This document shows, one piece after another, positions 1-7,365 of a DNA stretch of 56,410 nucleotides. The DNA comes from a virus: positions 1 through 56,410 of IMG/VR virus record IMGVR_UViG_3300031759_000027; one strand, written 5' to 3'. Position 1 is the stretch's first letter; each line of letters opens with the position of its first letter. The translations under genes were made by a program, and so were the position numbers. A model generated the notes under the pieces. That model worked only from the letters and a program-made list of their open reading frames with translations. It made no database searches and was not told where the DNA came from.

Positions 1-17
1 AACTATGAAAGAACAAA

Positions 18-761
18 ATGGCAACTAAAAAAATAATTCCAATTAAGCAGATCACTGCGTGGTCATTTAGTCGTTACAGTACGTACAAATCTTGCCCGTT
101 AAAAGCAAAGCTGGCATTCATTGACAAGATCAGTGAACCACCAAATGATGCGATGGTACGTGGAACTAAGATTCATGAACTTGCTGAGGACTACATCAAA
201 GGCAAGATTAGAGCGCTTCCACCTGAACTGAAGCTCTTTAAAGATGACTTCAAGTTTTACAAGACGCAGTACAAGAAAAGCATCAGCGGCATGGTTGTTG
301 AGGACACCTGGTCTTTTAGAAAAGATTGGACTGAAACCCAATGGAATGATTGGGCAGGTTGTTGGGTTCGGATTAAGCTTGACTGCGCGCACCATGAAGA
401 TGATCAGACACTTATTATCACGGACTTTAAGACCGGTAAATACCGTCAACAATCAAATGAGGAATATGTTGAGCAGCTTGAGCTTTATGCGCTTGCAGCC
501 TTGTTGTTGCATCCACACATCGAGGTGGCTAAACCACGGCTTCAGTACTTAGATGAGGGCGTAACTTACCCACCAGCTGACGAAGATTCATTAGTATTCA
601 CGCGTGCTGATATTCCAAAGCTTAAAAAGCTCTGGGAGAAGCGCACCAAGGCAATGCTTAGTGACACAACTTTCGCGCCTAAGGCAAATAACTTCTGCAG
701 ATGGTGTTGGTATGGTCAAAGCAAGAAAGCTGCAGGTGGTCCAGGACTTTGCAAGTATTAG
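18..761 (+). CDS. PD-(D/E)XK nuclease, Cas4/RecB-like
   Basis: Predicted 247-residue nuclease, probably the phage 5'-3' or recombination exonuclease acting on replicating DNA. The N-terminus has the SFSRYSTYKSCPLK pattern of this superfamily, followed by RGTKIHE, a catalytic D...DFKTGK stretch near residues 121-141, and a QLELYALAA helix. Four cysteines (C26, C227, C230, C245) are placed as in Cas4/AddB Fe-S nucleases, one at the N-terminus and three at the C-terminus. The start follows a GAAAGAA stretch and lies ten bases after the polymerase stop if the genome is closed. Family is clear; the exact polarity of cutting is inferred. Confidence 0.85.
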   Translation: MATKKIIPIKQITAWSFSRYSTYKSCPLKAKLAFIDKISEPPNDAMVRGTKIHELAEDYIKGKIRALPPELKLFKDDFKFYKTQYKKSISGMVVEDTWSFRKDWTETQWNDWAGCWVRIKLDCAHHEDDQTLIITDFKTGKYRQQSNEEYVEQLELYALAALLLHPHIEVAKPRLQYLDEGVTYPPADEDSLVFTRADIPKLKKLWEKRTKAMLSDTTFAPKANNFCRWCWYGQSKKAAGGPGLCKY

Positions 762-762
762 C

Positions 763-1257
763 ATGCAAAAACCAGAGTCAAAGATTGAGCGTAAAGCTTG
801 CGAATTAGTTAAGCAGCATCTTGGTATCATCGGGTCAAAGTTAGTTGTGCCTGGTGATACCGGCTTTCCTGATAGAATCTTTTGGATTCCAGGTGGTAAG
901 CCGCTGCTTATTGAATTTAAAAGACCTGGTGAAGAACCAAAACCAAAACAACTTCATAATCATCAGCAACTTAGAAAATTAGGATATAGGGTAGAAGTAC
1001 ATGACAACGAACTTAGAGCTCTTCAAGCCGTCATCGACGCCGTGGAAACCACACAACTACCAAAAGAAGGCCGTGAAATTCTTGCTAGAGCACGCAGCAT
1101 CTGCGCTCTTCTTAGACCCAGGGTTGGGCAAGACATCGATCACATTAGCAGCCATCAAGATGTTAAAAAAGAAAAAGCTCCTAAACAAGGTGCTACTCAT
1201 CGCCCCATTAAGGGTGTGCTACAGCGTGTGGCCAAAAGAAATCGAAAAATGGACTGA
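763..1257 (+). CDS. VRR-NUC domain nuclease
   Basis: Small (164 aa) virus-type replication-repair nuclease, a family known as holiday-junction/flap type PD-(D/E)XK enzymes. Visible motifs are GFPDRIFW near residue 36, LLIEFKRPG near 50 (E-x-K core) and a Q-rich helix with GYRVEV at about 75. The ATG begins one base after the upstream stop. The recognisable domain ends around residue 95, and the last 85 codons run out of frame inside the helicase gene. That tail may be unimportant or may be a genuine overlapping extension. Confidence 0.8.
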   Translation: MQKPESKIERKACELVKQHLGIIGSKLVVPGDTGFPDRIFWIPGGKPLLIEFKRPGEEPKPKQLHNHQQLRKLGYRVEVHDNELRALQAVIDAVETTQLPKEGREILARARSICALLRPRVGQDIDHISSHQDVKKEKAPKQGATHRPIKGVLQRVAKRNRKMD

Positions 1258-2479
1258 GTTCAATGATTTAAAAGTTGTTGTCTTACATGGCAAGCACAAA
1301 GAAAAGGCACTTCAAGAAGATGCTGACATCTACGTGATTAACCCAGAAGGTCTTGATTGGCTTTTAAAAGTTCAAAAAGAAAAGACCACGTCAGGCAAAA
1401 CCAAAGTAGCTTTAGACCTGAGAAGATGGAAGCAACTTGGATTTGACACGTTAATTGTTGACGAGCTTTCTAAGTTTAAGAACACGAACACCAACAGATT
1501 TAAAGCGATCAAGTTGATTCTTCATACATTTGGTCGTCGCTGGGGTTTGACAGGATCACCAGCATCAAATGGACTGCTAGACCTGTTCGGTCAGTGCTTT
1601 GTGATTGATCAGGGTAGAACCTTGGGTCCTTATATCACCCATTACCGCATGAAGTACTTCAATCCGACCTATGACGGCTTTGGCTGGGAAATCAGAGAAG
1701 GAGCTGAAGAAGAGATCTATGAGAGGTTGGCCCCGTTGGCCCTCAGAATGGCTGCTGACGATTATCTTGAGATGCCTACTCTAATTGAAAACAACATCAG
1801 AGTAGACCTTCCTGATGACATTAGAGATCTTTATGACCAGTTAGAAGAGGACCTGATTGCCAAAGTTGGTGATGGTGTAATTGTTGCAGCTACAGCCGCC
1901 GCCGCTTCGATTAAGTGTCGGCAAGTTGCGTCTGGTGGAATCTATCTAGATCCTGAGGTTGAGGCGTTAGTCAAGGTGCCAAAGACTAAGCGTGAATGGA
2001 TCAACCTACACACTGAGAAGGTGGATGCCTTAGCAGACCTCATTGATGAGCTGCAGGGATCACCCTTATTAGTAGCTTATGATTTTGCGCATGATCTAGA
2101 TCGGCTACAAGAGAAGCTTGGTAAAGAGGTGCCGTATATCGGAGGTGGAGTTAGCGCGACCAGGTCAGCCGAACTAGAGAAGCTTTGGAACGCTGGTAAG
2201 CTGCCAGTCCTATTAGGTCACCCACAGGCCATGGCGCATGGTCTAAACCTCCAAGAGATGGGCCATCATGTGGCTTGGCACAGCATGACTTGGGACTATG
2301 AGCTTTATGACCAGTTTATCCGCCGAGTCCTTAGACAGGGAAACAAGTCCAAGAAGGTGTTTGTTCACCACATTATGGCAAATGACACAATTGATGACGC
2401 AATGTTGGGATCTTTAAAAGCTAAAAAACGTGGTCAGAATGCTCTTTTTGATGCCTTAAAGCGGCTGCGGAAGAACTAG
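1001..2479 (+). CDS. SNF2/DEAD-like superfamily 2 helicase
   Basis: 492-residue SF2 translocase, probably used in replication or recombination. The N-terminal Q-type motif WKPHNYQKKAVKFLL precedes Walker A LDPGLGKTS, Walker B VDELSKFK (DExx type), the LTGSPASNG motif III, and C-terminal motif VI QFIRRVLRQGN. This is the usual phage length for the family. The start at 1001 has an AGG about ten bases upstream and gives the family-typical N-terminus, although it lies deep inside the VRR-NUC gene. The nuclease-nuclease-helicase order suggests a DNA processing cassette. Confidence 0.88.
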   Translation: MTTNLELFKPSSTPWKPHNYQKKAVKFLLEHAASALFLDPGLGKTSITLAAIKMLKKKKLLNKVLLIAPLRVCYSVWPKEIEKWTEFNDLKVVVLHGKHKEKALQEDADIYVINPEGLDWLLKVQKEKTTSGKTKVALDLRRWKQLGFDTLIVDELSKFKNTNTNRFKAIKLILHTFGRRWGLTGSPASNGLLDLFGQCFVIDQGRTLGPYITHYRMKYFNPTYDGFGWEIREGAEEEIYERLAPLALRMAADDYLEMPTLIENNIRVDLPDDIRDLYDQLEEDLIAKVGDGVIVAATAAAASIKCRQVASGGIYLDPEVEALVKVPKTKREWINLHTEKVDALADLIDELQGSPLLVAYDFAHDLDRLQEKLGKEVPYIGGGVSATRSAELEKLWNAGKLPVLLGHPQAMAHGLNLQEMGHHVAWHSMTWDYELYDQFIRRVLRQGNKSKKVFVHHIMANDTIDDAMLGSLKAKKRGQNALFDALKRLRKN

Positions 2480-2510
2480 TATAAGTAATAGCTAAAAATA
2501 GTTGAAAATA

Positions 2511-2589
2511 TTTGTAAATATGTGTTTACAAAGTGATTGTGAAGCACTATACTAATCATGTAGTCACTAATTAACTCTTGCTGAGGAAA
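2511..2589 (+). promoter_or_regulatory. Early promoter with palindromic operator and leader (copy 1)
   Basis: Perfect 8-base arms TTTGTAAA (2511-2518) and TTTACAAA (2525-2532) form a palindrome whose right arm contains a -35 box TTTACA (2525-2530). A -10 box TATACT (2548-2553) follows after exactly 17 bases. The leader TTAACTCTTGCTGAGGAAA (2571-2589) holds the ribosome site of the next gene. The same layout recurs at 45124 and 50968. A protein bound to the palindrome would cover the -35 box, so I infer repression or tight early control. Confidence 0.8.
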
Positions 2590-2594
2590 TACAA

Positions 2595-2771
2595 ATGAAA
2601 ACACTTTGGACACATGATGAAATGGTTGCTGCTGCAACCACTGATTTACCAACAGGTATTGATTATAAGAAATACCTTTTGCAAACAACAAATATGTACT
2701 CTCGCGCAGACGTCGAGGCAGCTAGAAGAATTTGCGTTGTAGTCGCTAAAAAACTTCTTGTTCCTGCCTAG
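2595..2771 (+). CDS. Small early protein, unknown
   Basis: 58-residue reading frame, first gene after early promoter copy 1, with the leader's TGAGGA sequence six bases before ATG. It begins MKTLWTHDEMVAAA and ends KKLLVPA. It is mostly helical with a basic C-terminal half and has no motif I recognise. First-gene position behind a strong promoter is typical of a host-takeover protein, but nothing in the sequence proves it. Confidence 0.6.
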   Translation: MKTLWTHDEMVAAATTDLPTGIDYKKYLLQTTNMYSRADVEAARRICVVVAKKLLVPA

Positions 2772-2787
2772 TACGGAGATATGCAAA

Positions 2788-2994
2788 ATGAAATTTAGTC
2801 TCTATTTTGGTGGCTTCAAGCTTGCTGGCGGTCCCATCGAAGCTGCAAATATCGATGAAGCTCAAGGTATCGCAAATAAAAAATATCCACCAAACCGTCG
2901 TGGTAGCTGTGTTGCAGTCCGCGCAGATGCCGATTCACAAATTATTGCATACGCGAAAGCGCATTCAAAACAACTCTCACTACCTACAATCTAA
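2788..2994 (+). CDS. Small early protein, unknown
   Basis: 68 residues starting MKFSLYFGGFKLAGG. ATG 2788 is preferred because GGAG lies eight bases upstream; an in-frame start 30 bases earlier overlaps the previous stop region. It contains an alternating small/aromatic N-terminal strand and an EAQGIANKKYPPNRRGS segment. Family unknown. It is co-transcribed with the gene before it. Confidence 0.6.
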   Translation: MKFSLYFGGFKLAGGPIEAANIDEAQGIANKKYPPNRRGSCVAVRADADSQIIAYAKAHSKQLSLPTI

Positions 2995-3010
2995 CTCTTG
3001 CTGAGGAAAA
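2992..3010 (+). repeat. Fourth copy of the early leader/ribosome-site repeat
   Basis: TAACTCTTGCTGAGGAAAA is identical to the leader of the early promoters at 2571 and 45183 and near-identical to 51020, but here it has no promoter in front. It overlaps the stop of the preceding gene and supplies the ribosome site of the gene at 3013. This suggests the leader is kept for translation or RNA stability rather than transcription. Confidence 0.75.
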
Positions 3011-3012
3011 CC

Positions 3013-3447
3013 ATGTCTAATATTAAAGTCTATTCTAACAGAGACTCTGCCACATCTGCGCTTCGTAAGATGGGCATTGAAGCTCGCGATTACAACCTAT
3101 TTATCTTCAAGGTTAAAGATGACAAAACTAAAGTTGAATGCAACTTTGATCTTGCAGATGCCTACTTAAAAAACAAACACAAATTTGAGAAGCCATTGGG
3201 ATCTCATAAGTTGAAATACATCAAGCAGCCAAAGCCACCTAAAGAACCAAAGATTCCACGTAAGACGTTGTCTGGAGATGTGCGCAAGATGATTCTTGAG
3301 GGTAAATCAAATCAAGAAATTTGGGCAATTATTAAAGTTGACTGGAAACTTGATGATTCTAAAAAGCACTATCCTACTTGGTATCGTTGTGAGATGTCTC
3401 GTAAAGGTTTACTTATTAAGACTGTTGGTTACGGAGACGCACAATGA
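3013..3447 (+). CDS. Early protein with C-terminal WYR domain
   Basis: 144 residues. The first half is basic with no recognised family. A proline/lysine linker (KQPKPPKEPKIPRK) joins it to a C-terminal domain with MILEGKSNQEIW, then LDDSKKHYPTWYR and RKG. The same domain pattern (I-EGK...L-K-Y-WYR-RK-G) ends the protein at 3754-4350, so the two genes share a duplicated module. Start chosen directly after the leader repeat. The function, perhaps nucleic-acid binding given its charge, is inference. Confidence 0.65.
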   Translation: MSNIKVYSNRDSATSALRKMGIEARDYNLFIFKVKDDKTKVECNFDLADAYLKNKHKFEKPLGSHKLKYIKQPKPPKEPKIPRKTLSGDVRKMILEGKSNQEIWAIIKVDWKLDDSKKHYPTWYRCEMSRKGLLIKTVGYGDAQ

Positions 3448-3545
3448 AAGACTTCATCTTAGCTTGTCTAATGGGTCTAGTACTTGGTGCTGGTCTAATG
3501 TATGTCTATCTACTTAGAATTGGTGTTTACGCATGGCCGCTATAG
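3444..3545 (+). CDS. Tiny membrane protein
   Basis: 33 residues: MKDF, then a single hydrophobic segment of about 20 residues (ILACLMGLVLGAGLMYVYLL), then a short basic/aromatic tail. It overlaps its neighbours by 4 and 13 bases, as expected for coupled translation. GGAG is seven bases upstream of the ATG. No known function. Confidence 0.55.
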   Translation: MKDFILACLMGLVLGAGLMYVYLLRIGVYAWPL

Positions 3546-3757
3546 AAATTGTTGACGAAGGTATGTATGATCATGTGCGATTTCAACTGTACATTGATGG
3601 CAGTCGTTGCGCAGCAATTACTAAAGCACCAAAGTGCCCAGTTCAATTTGTTTGGCAAGTCCATGGCCCGCAGTATTGGCCAGCAGCTAAGGAGTTGCTT
3701 CAAGGTTTACTTGAGCTTTCGGTAATCGCAGATAACCTAACAGGAGAGAAGCAATGA
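3533..3757 (+). CDS. Hypothetical protein
   Basis: 74 residues, MAAIEIVDEGMYDHVRFQLY..., with alternating strand-like residues followed by a C-terminal helix (AAKELLQGLLELSVIAD). The stop overlaps the next ATG by four bases. No recognised domain. Confidence 0.55.
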   Translation: MAAIEIVDEGMYDHVRFQLYIDGSRCAAITKAPKCPVQFVWQVHGPQYWPAAKELLQGLLELSVIADNLTGEKQ

Positions 3758-4350
3758 TTGCGCCATATTGGGACAGAGAAAGGAGAACTTGCATTGTAGT
3801 TCACCGGACGGATGATCTTGTGAAATACATCCCGCTTGAAGTTGCAATTGGTTTAGAAGTTTTGCAAATGAAGGCAAAAGAATTTGACCAGAAGTTTTCG
3901 CTAATGGTTAACTACTCGGCTGAAAAGGCATGTCGTTTATACACTGACTATGCACAGACAATCGGGGCAACAAAGGAGGCTCTAGATTTTCTAGGGAAAC
4001 TAATTGAAATCACTGAAAAGGAGTACAAAATGGCAACTACTAAGAAAAATGCCGCTGCAGTTAAATCAGTACCAACGAAGAAAGCAAGCGCTGCACCTAA
4101 AGAAGCAAAAGCCAGTTCACCGGCTAAGGAAAAGCCAGTGGCGACTGCTAAGCCTGCTAAGAGCGCTGGTAAGAAGCCGTCTGCAGCTCAGATGTTCCAA
4201 GATTTAATCATGGAAGGTAAACTGACAGACGACCAGATTTTTGAGAAGGTCCAAGCTGAATTTGGCCTTGATGAGAAAAAGCGAGCCTACGTCAAGTGGT
4301 ATCGCAACAACTTGCGCAAGCAAGGTAAAACTCCACCAGACGCAAAATAA
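3754..4350 (+). CDS. Lys/Ala-rich histone H1-like fusion protein
   Basis: 198 residues in three parts: a globular N-terminal 90 residues of unknown family, a low-complexity Lys/Ala/Pro/Ser linker (about 92-145) resembling histone H1 tails, and a C-terminal domain with LIMEGKLTDDQIF...YVKWYRNNLRKQG shared with the gene at 3013. The linker suggests nucleic-acid binding. A strong ribosome site (AAGGAG, 4019-4024) precedes an in-frame ATG at 4030, so the gene may make two products or be a recent fusion of two. Confidence 0.65.
   Translation: MIAPYWDRERRTCIVVHRTDDLVKYIPLEVAIGLEVLQMKAKEFDQKFSLMVNYSAEKACRLYTDYAQTIGATKEALDFLGKLIEITEKEYKMATTKKNAAAVKSVPTKKASAAPKEAKASSPAKEKPVATAKPAKSAGKKPSAAQMFQDLIMEGKLTDDQIFEKVQAEFGLDEKKRAYVKWYRNNLRKQGKTPPDAK
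4030..4350 (+). CDS. Possible internal-start product: H1-like tail plus WYR domain
   Basis: An in-frame ATG (MATTKKNAAAVKSV) has AAGGAG five bases upstream, a better ribosome site than most genes here. It would yield a 106-residue basic protein with the Lys/Ala linker and the WYR-type domain only. MATTKK also starts two other proteins in this genome region. Whether both long and short forms are made cannot be decided from sequence. Confidence 0.4.
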   Translation: MATTKKNAAAVKSVPTKKASAAPKEAKASSPAKEKPVATAKPAKSAGKKPSAAQMFQDLIMEGKLTDDQIFEKVQAEFGLDEKKRAYVKWYRNNLRKQGKTPPDAK

Positions 4351-4366
4351 CTAAGGAAAAACTAAA

Positions 4367-5197
4367 ATGGTACAACGTAAAGAAAAGAACCGCGACGACC
4401 GCGAATTTGATAACACCCAGTTGCGCGAAGCTGGTCATGGCCGCACGCTGCATCGTGACTACTCAGCTCACTTTTTTCGCTGGTCATTTGCTCGTCGTTT
4501 TATTACACCTAAAGACACGGTCCTAGAGATTGGTTGCGGTGAAGATAAGCCGCTTAGCAAGATCTTGACTGGTGGCGCAGCAGCTCGTGTCGATAAGTAT
4601 GTTGGTGTTGATCTAAATAAACTTAAACCATCAGGTAGTCAGCGCTTGACTTTCCTAGGTGAGTTTAATTTTGTTGAGCGCCATAAAGAACTTCTTAAAG
4701 ACGAATTTAAGGATGGCTTTGATGTTGTGGTTCATTATGAAGTCATTGAGCACATGCACAGCAAGTACACCTTAAAGTTCTTGAAGAATTGCTTTGATTC
4801 ATTAAAGCCAGGTGGCGCAATGTTAATGTCTACTCCAGTTTGGGATCATGTACGCATGGCGGCAAATCACATCAATGAGATGGACGTTGAGACTTTGCAA
4901 AAGCATACTGAAAAAGCAGGCTTCATAGTTGAGCGTCGCTTTGGAACTTTTATGGACATCAAGCACATCGGTAAGGTAGATACTGACCGCGCATCTAAAG
5001 CTTCAATCGCAGAAGTTCGTACTGCATTAGCTGAGTACTTTGACAACGACGCAATCAGCAACATCTTTGGCCCGCTTTATCCAGATAGTTCACGCAACAA
5101 TCTTTGGGTTTGTCGTAAGCCTTTAGATGGCGCAGCAGCTAAACCTACTAAAGCACCAGCCAAAAAAGTTGCTGCTAAAGGAAAGGCTCCATTCTGA
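4367..5197 (+). CDS. Class I SAM-dependent methyltransferase
   Basis: 276 residues. Motif I is VLEIGCGEDKPLSK (about residues 48-61), the acidic strand-2 residue lies in YVGVDLNK, motif IV is FDVVVHYEVIEHM, and LKPGGAMLMSTP matches the post-IV strand of UbiE-like small-molecule methyltransferases. A C-terminal Lys/Ala tail (TKAPAKKVAAKGKAPF) resembles the H1-like protein next door and may bind DNA. Substrate unknown; base or nucleotide modification fits the following nucleotide genes. The stop shares TGATG with the next start. Confidence 0.8.
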   Translation: MVQRKEKNRDDREFDNTQLREAGHGRTLHRDYSAHFFRWSFARRFITPKDTVLEIGCGEDKPLSKILTGGAAARVDKYVGVDLNKLKPSGSQRLTFLGEFNFVERHKELLKDEFKDGFDVVVHYEVIEHMHSKYTLKFLKNCFDSLKPGGAMLMSTPVWDHVRMAANHINEMDVETLQKHTEKAGFIVERRFGTFMDIKHIGKVDTDRASKASIAEVRTALAEYFDNDAISNIFGPLYPDSSRNNLWVCRKPLDGAAAKPTKAPAKKVAAKGKAPF

Positions 5198-5658
5198 TGG
5201 GAATCAAATTCACGAATCACGTGGATGTGGCCGACTTCCAAAAGAAGTTTGGCCATCTTCATAACAATAAACCAACGCATTTGACATTGAGAAAACTTCA
5301 AGAGCGCACTGCTTGCATGCTTGAAGAGCTTCAAGAATTTGTTGATGCCGCACATGCGCAAGATTTGGCTGGTCAGGCAGATGCACTTGTAGACCTGGTC
5401 TACTTTGCGCTAGGAACTGCAAACATGATGGGTCTTCCATGGCAAGCATTGTGGGACGACGTCCATCAAGCAAACATGCGAAAGGTCCCAGGTGTTACGA
5501 AGCGAGGCCATTTGGTTGATTGTGTCAAACCTGAAGGTTGGGTCGGGCCAAAGACACTAGAAATCCTTGAGCGCTTTGGGTATAACAAGGAAGTCGATTC
5601 AAAAGAGGAGAACCATTGTGATGATGCCGAATATCAGCGCAGCCCTGACAATCTTTGA
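5197..5658 (+). CDS. MazG-like nucleotide pyrophosphohydrolase
   Basis: 153 residues. The all-helical MazG/PRA-PH pattern is visible as MLEELQEFVDA followed by ADALVDLVYFALG, giving the E-E-x2-E and D-x2-D metal ligands. The family hydrolyses NTPs or dNTPs to monophosphates. Phage members are thought to adjust nucleotide or ppGpp pools. It overlaps the next gene by about 40 bases and opens the nucleotide-metabolism cluster. Confidence 0.75.
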   Translation: MGIKFTNHVDVADFQKKFGHLHNNKPTHLTLRKLQERTACMLEELQEFVDAAHAQDLAGQADALVDLVYFALGTANMMGLPWQALWDDVHQANMRKVPGVTKRGHLVDCVKPEGWVGPKTLEILERFGYNKEVDSKEENHCDDAEYQRSPDNL

Positions 5659-6553
5659 AGGTCCTGATGGTTCTGGTAAGTCAACTGCAGCAAAGGCTTA
5701 CGCAGAACTCACAGGAGCTAAGTACGTCCATTTTCCTGCTTTGCCTAGAGTATCACGTGGCTTAGCTAGAATGTATGTCGAGGCCATGCTTCCTGCGCTT
5801 CTCGGGTACCAGTCAGTTGTCTTTGACCGCTGCTGGTTAAGTGAAATCCCTTACGGAATTGCTTTTCGTGAGGGTTATGATCGGATGACCAGAGCTGACC
5901 GCCGGATGCTTGAGCGCTTGGCGATGCGTTGCGGAGCTGTTGTGGTGAAGTGCTTACCGCCTTGGGAGGACGTTAAACGAACTTATCTAAGTCGTAAGCA
6001 CATGGAGATGTTAGACAATGATGCGCAGTTGAAAACTGTTTACGAGCTTTATGTTAAGCAGAATACTGATCTACCAGTCTACGACTACGATTACACCATG
6101 CAGCCTGCGGGCATTACACCTGATGATTTAACAGGTCTAAGAATGATTTTGCATCCAACTGGTATGGCGTCAGCTGGTAATCTAAGTCCAACATCAATTG
6201 TACTTGTTGGTGAATCATTTGCAGAGCGCAAAGACAATGATTCATTTTATCAATGGCCGTTTGCCTCATTTACAAATGAAGGTTGCAGCCGCTGGTTAAC
6301 AGATCAACTAGACATTGCTGACATCAGAGAGAATAATCTATTTTGGATAAATGCTGATCAAGATCTTTCGGTTTTGAAATCATTTCTCAGAAAACCAGCA
6401 ATTGCATTAGGCGCAGAAGCTTGTCTAAAACTAGAAAAATTAGATATCGATGCGATTGGTATTCCGCATCCTCAATATCACAAAAGATTTAATGGTCGAG
6501 AAAACTACGCACTGATAACAACTATTAACAAAGTAAAGGCACAAAAGGTATGA
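5618..6553 (+). CDS. Thymidylate kinase-like domain fused to a UDG-fold domain
   Basis: About 311 residues. The N-terminal half is a dTMP-kinase-like P-loop domain with FEGPDGSGKST, VFDRCWLSEIPYG (DR-x-W) and a C-terminal YVKQNTDLPVYDYD. The C-terminal half (from PTSIVLVGESFAER) follows the uracil-DNA-glycosylase superfamily layout: VGE-type motif, NNLFWINA, IALGAEACLKL and a closing HPQYHKRF. GTG 5618 is chosen because GAGGAG lies seven bases upstream; ATG 5621 is equally possible. Kinase plus glycosylase-fold partner suggests nucleotide or base modification rather than plain dTMP supply; this is inference. Confidence 0.72.
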   Translation: MMMPNISAALTIFEGPDGSGKSTAAKAYAELTGAKYVHFPALPRVSRGLARMYVEAMLPALLGYQSVVFDRCWLSEIPYGIAFREGYDRMTRADRRMLERLAMRCGAVVVKCLPPWEDVKRTYLSRKHMEMLDNDAQLKTVYELYVKQNTDLPVYDYDYTMQPAGITPDDLTGLRMILHPTGMASAGNLSPTSIVLVGESFAERKDNDSFYQWPFASFTNEGCSRWLTDQLDIADIRENNLFWINADQDLSVLKSFLRKPAIALGAEACLKLEKLDIDAIGIPHPQYHKRFNGRENYALITTINKVKAQKV

Positions 6554-7365
6554 ACTACTTCCCAGAAGTCTGGATTGATACATTAGACGACCTTATGAAC
6601 AACGGCAGATTCGTTGCTCCTAGGGGTAAGATGACACGTGAGCTCCCGCAGCGGACTATTGAAGTTGATATGCGCCGCCCAGTTCTTACAGTGCCAGCTA
6701 GAAAGCTTAGCTACCAGTTCATGGCTGCTGAAGCTTATTGGATTTTAACTGGTGATGATCGTGTTGCTTCAATTGCGCCGTATAACAAGAACATTGCTAA
6801 CTTTAGCGATGATGGTGAAACTTTCTTTGGGGCTTATGGTCCGAAGATCTTAAATCAGATTGAGTACGTAGTTGCTAAGTTAGTTGCTGACCCCGGTAGT
6901 AGGCAGGCAGGATTGACTATCTGGCGAGAGAATCCTCCTGAGACTAAGGATGTACCTTGCACAGTTGCTGTCTTCTTCTCAATTCGAGGATTAGAACTGA
7001 ATTGCCACGTGTTTATGAGGTCCTCTGATGCATGGTTAGGTGTACCTTATGATGTGTTTAACTTCAGCATGCTATCACACCTAGTTTGCAGCCTAGTTAA
7101 TGAGAAGACGTGGGCAATAAATGACGCGACAACTGAAGAACGAATTTTATACGCCCCAGGCACCTTGTACCTGACTGCTGCGTCGTCTCATATTTACTCT
7201 GAGCACTGGGAAGCTGCGCAAAGTCCAGCAATTAGAAAGTGGGAGCATCAACATGCAACACCTCACCAATGTTTTACTAAGGCCACTGCGATTTACGCAA
7301 CGCTTCAAAAGCTTCGTGACTCTAAACCTGGCGATTCAATTCGTTGGTGGGAGCAAATGAAATGA
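6550..7365 (+). CDS. Thymidylate synthase family enzyme, probable dCMP/dUMP hydroxymethylase
   Basis: 271 residues. The catalytic cysteine is C137 in DVPCTV. The phosphate/base site reads RSSD (157-160) followed by LGVPYDVFNF, and PGTLYLTAASSHIYSEHW matches the C-terminal dUMP/folate region. At the position of the conserved Asn in thymidylate synthase (N177 in E. coli) this protein has D168. The same Asn-to-Asp change marks T4-type dCMP hydroxymethylase, so dCMP use is predicted. It overlaps both neighbours by four bases. Confidence 0.75.
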   Translation: MNYFPEVWIDTLDDLMNNGRFVAPRGKMTRELPQRTIEVDMRRPVLTVPARKLSYQFMAAEAYWILTGDDRVASIAPYNKNIANFSDDGETFFGAYGPKILNQIEYVVAKLVADPGSRQAGLTIWRENPPETKDVPCTVAVFFSIRGLELNCHVFMRSSDAWLGVPYDVFNFSMLSHLVCSLVNEKTWAINDATTEERILYAPGTLYLTAASSHIYSEHWEAAQSPAIRKWEHQHATPHQCFTKATAIYATLQKLRDSKPGDSIRWWEQMK

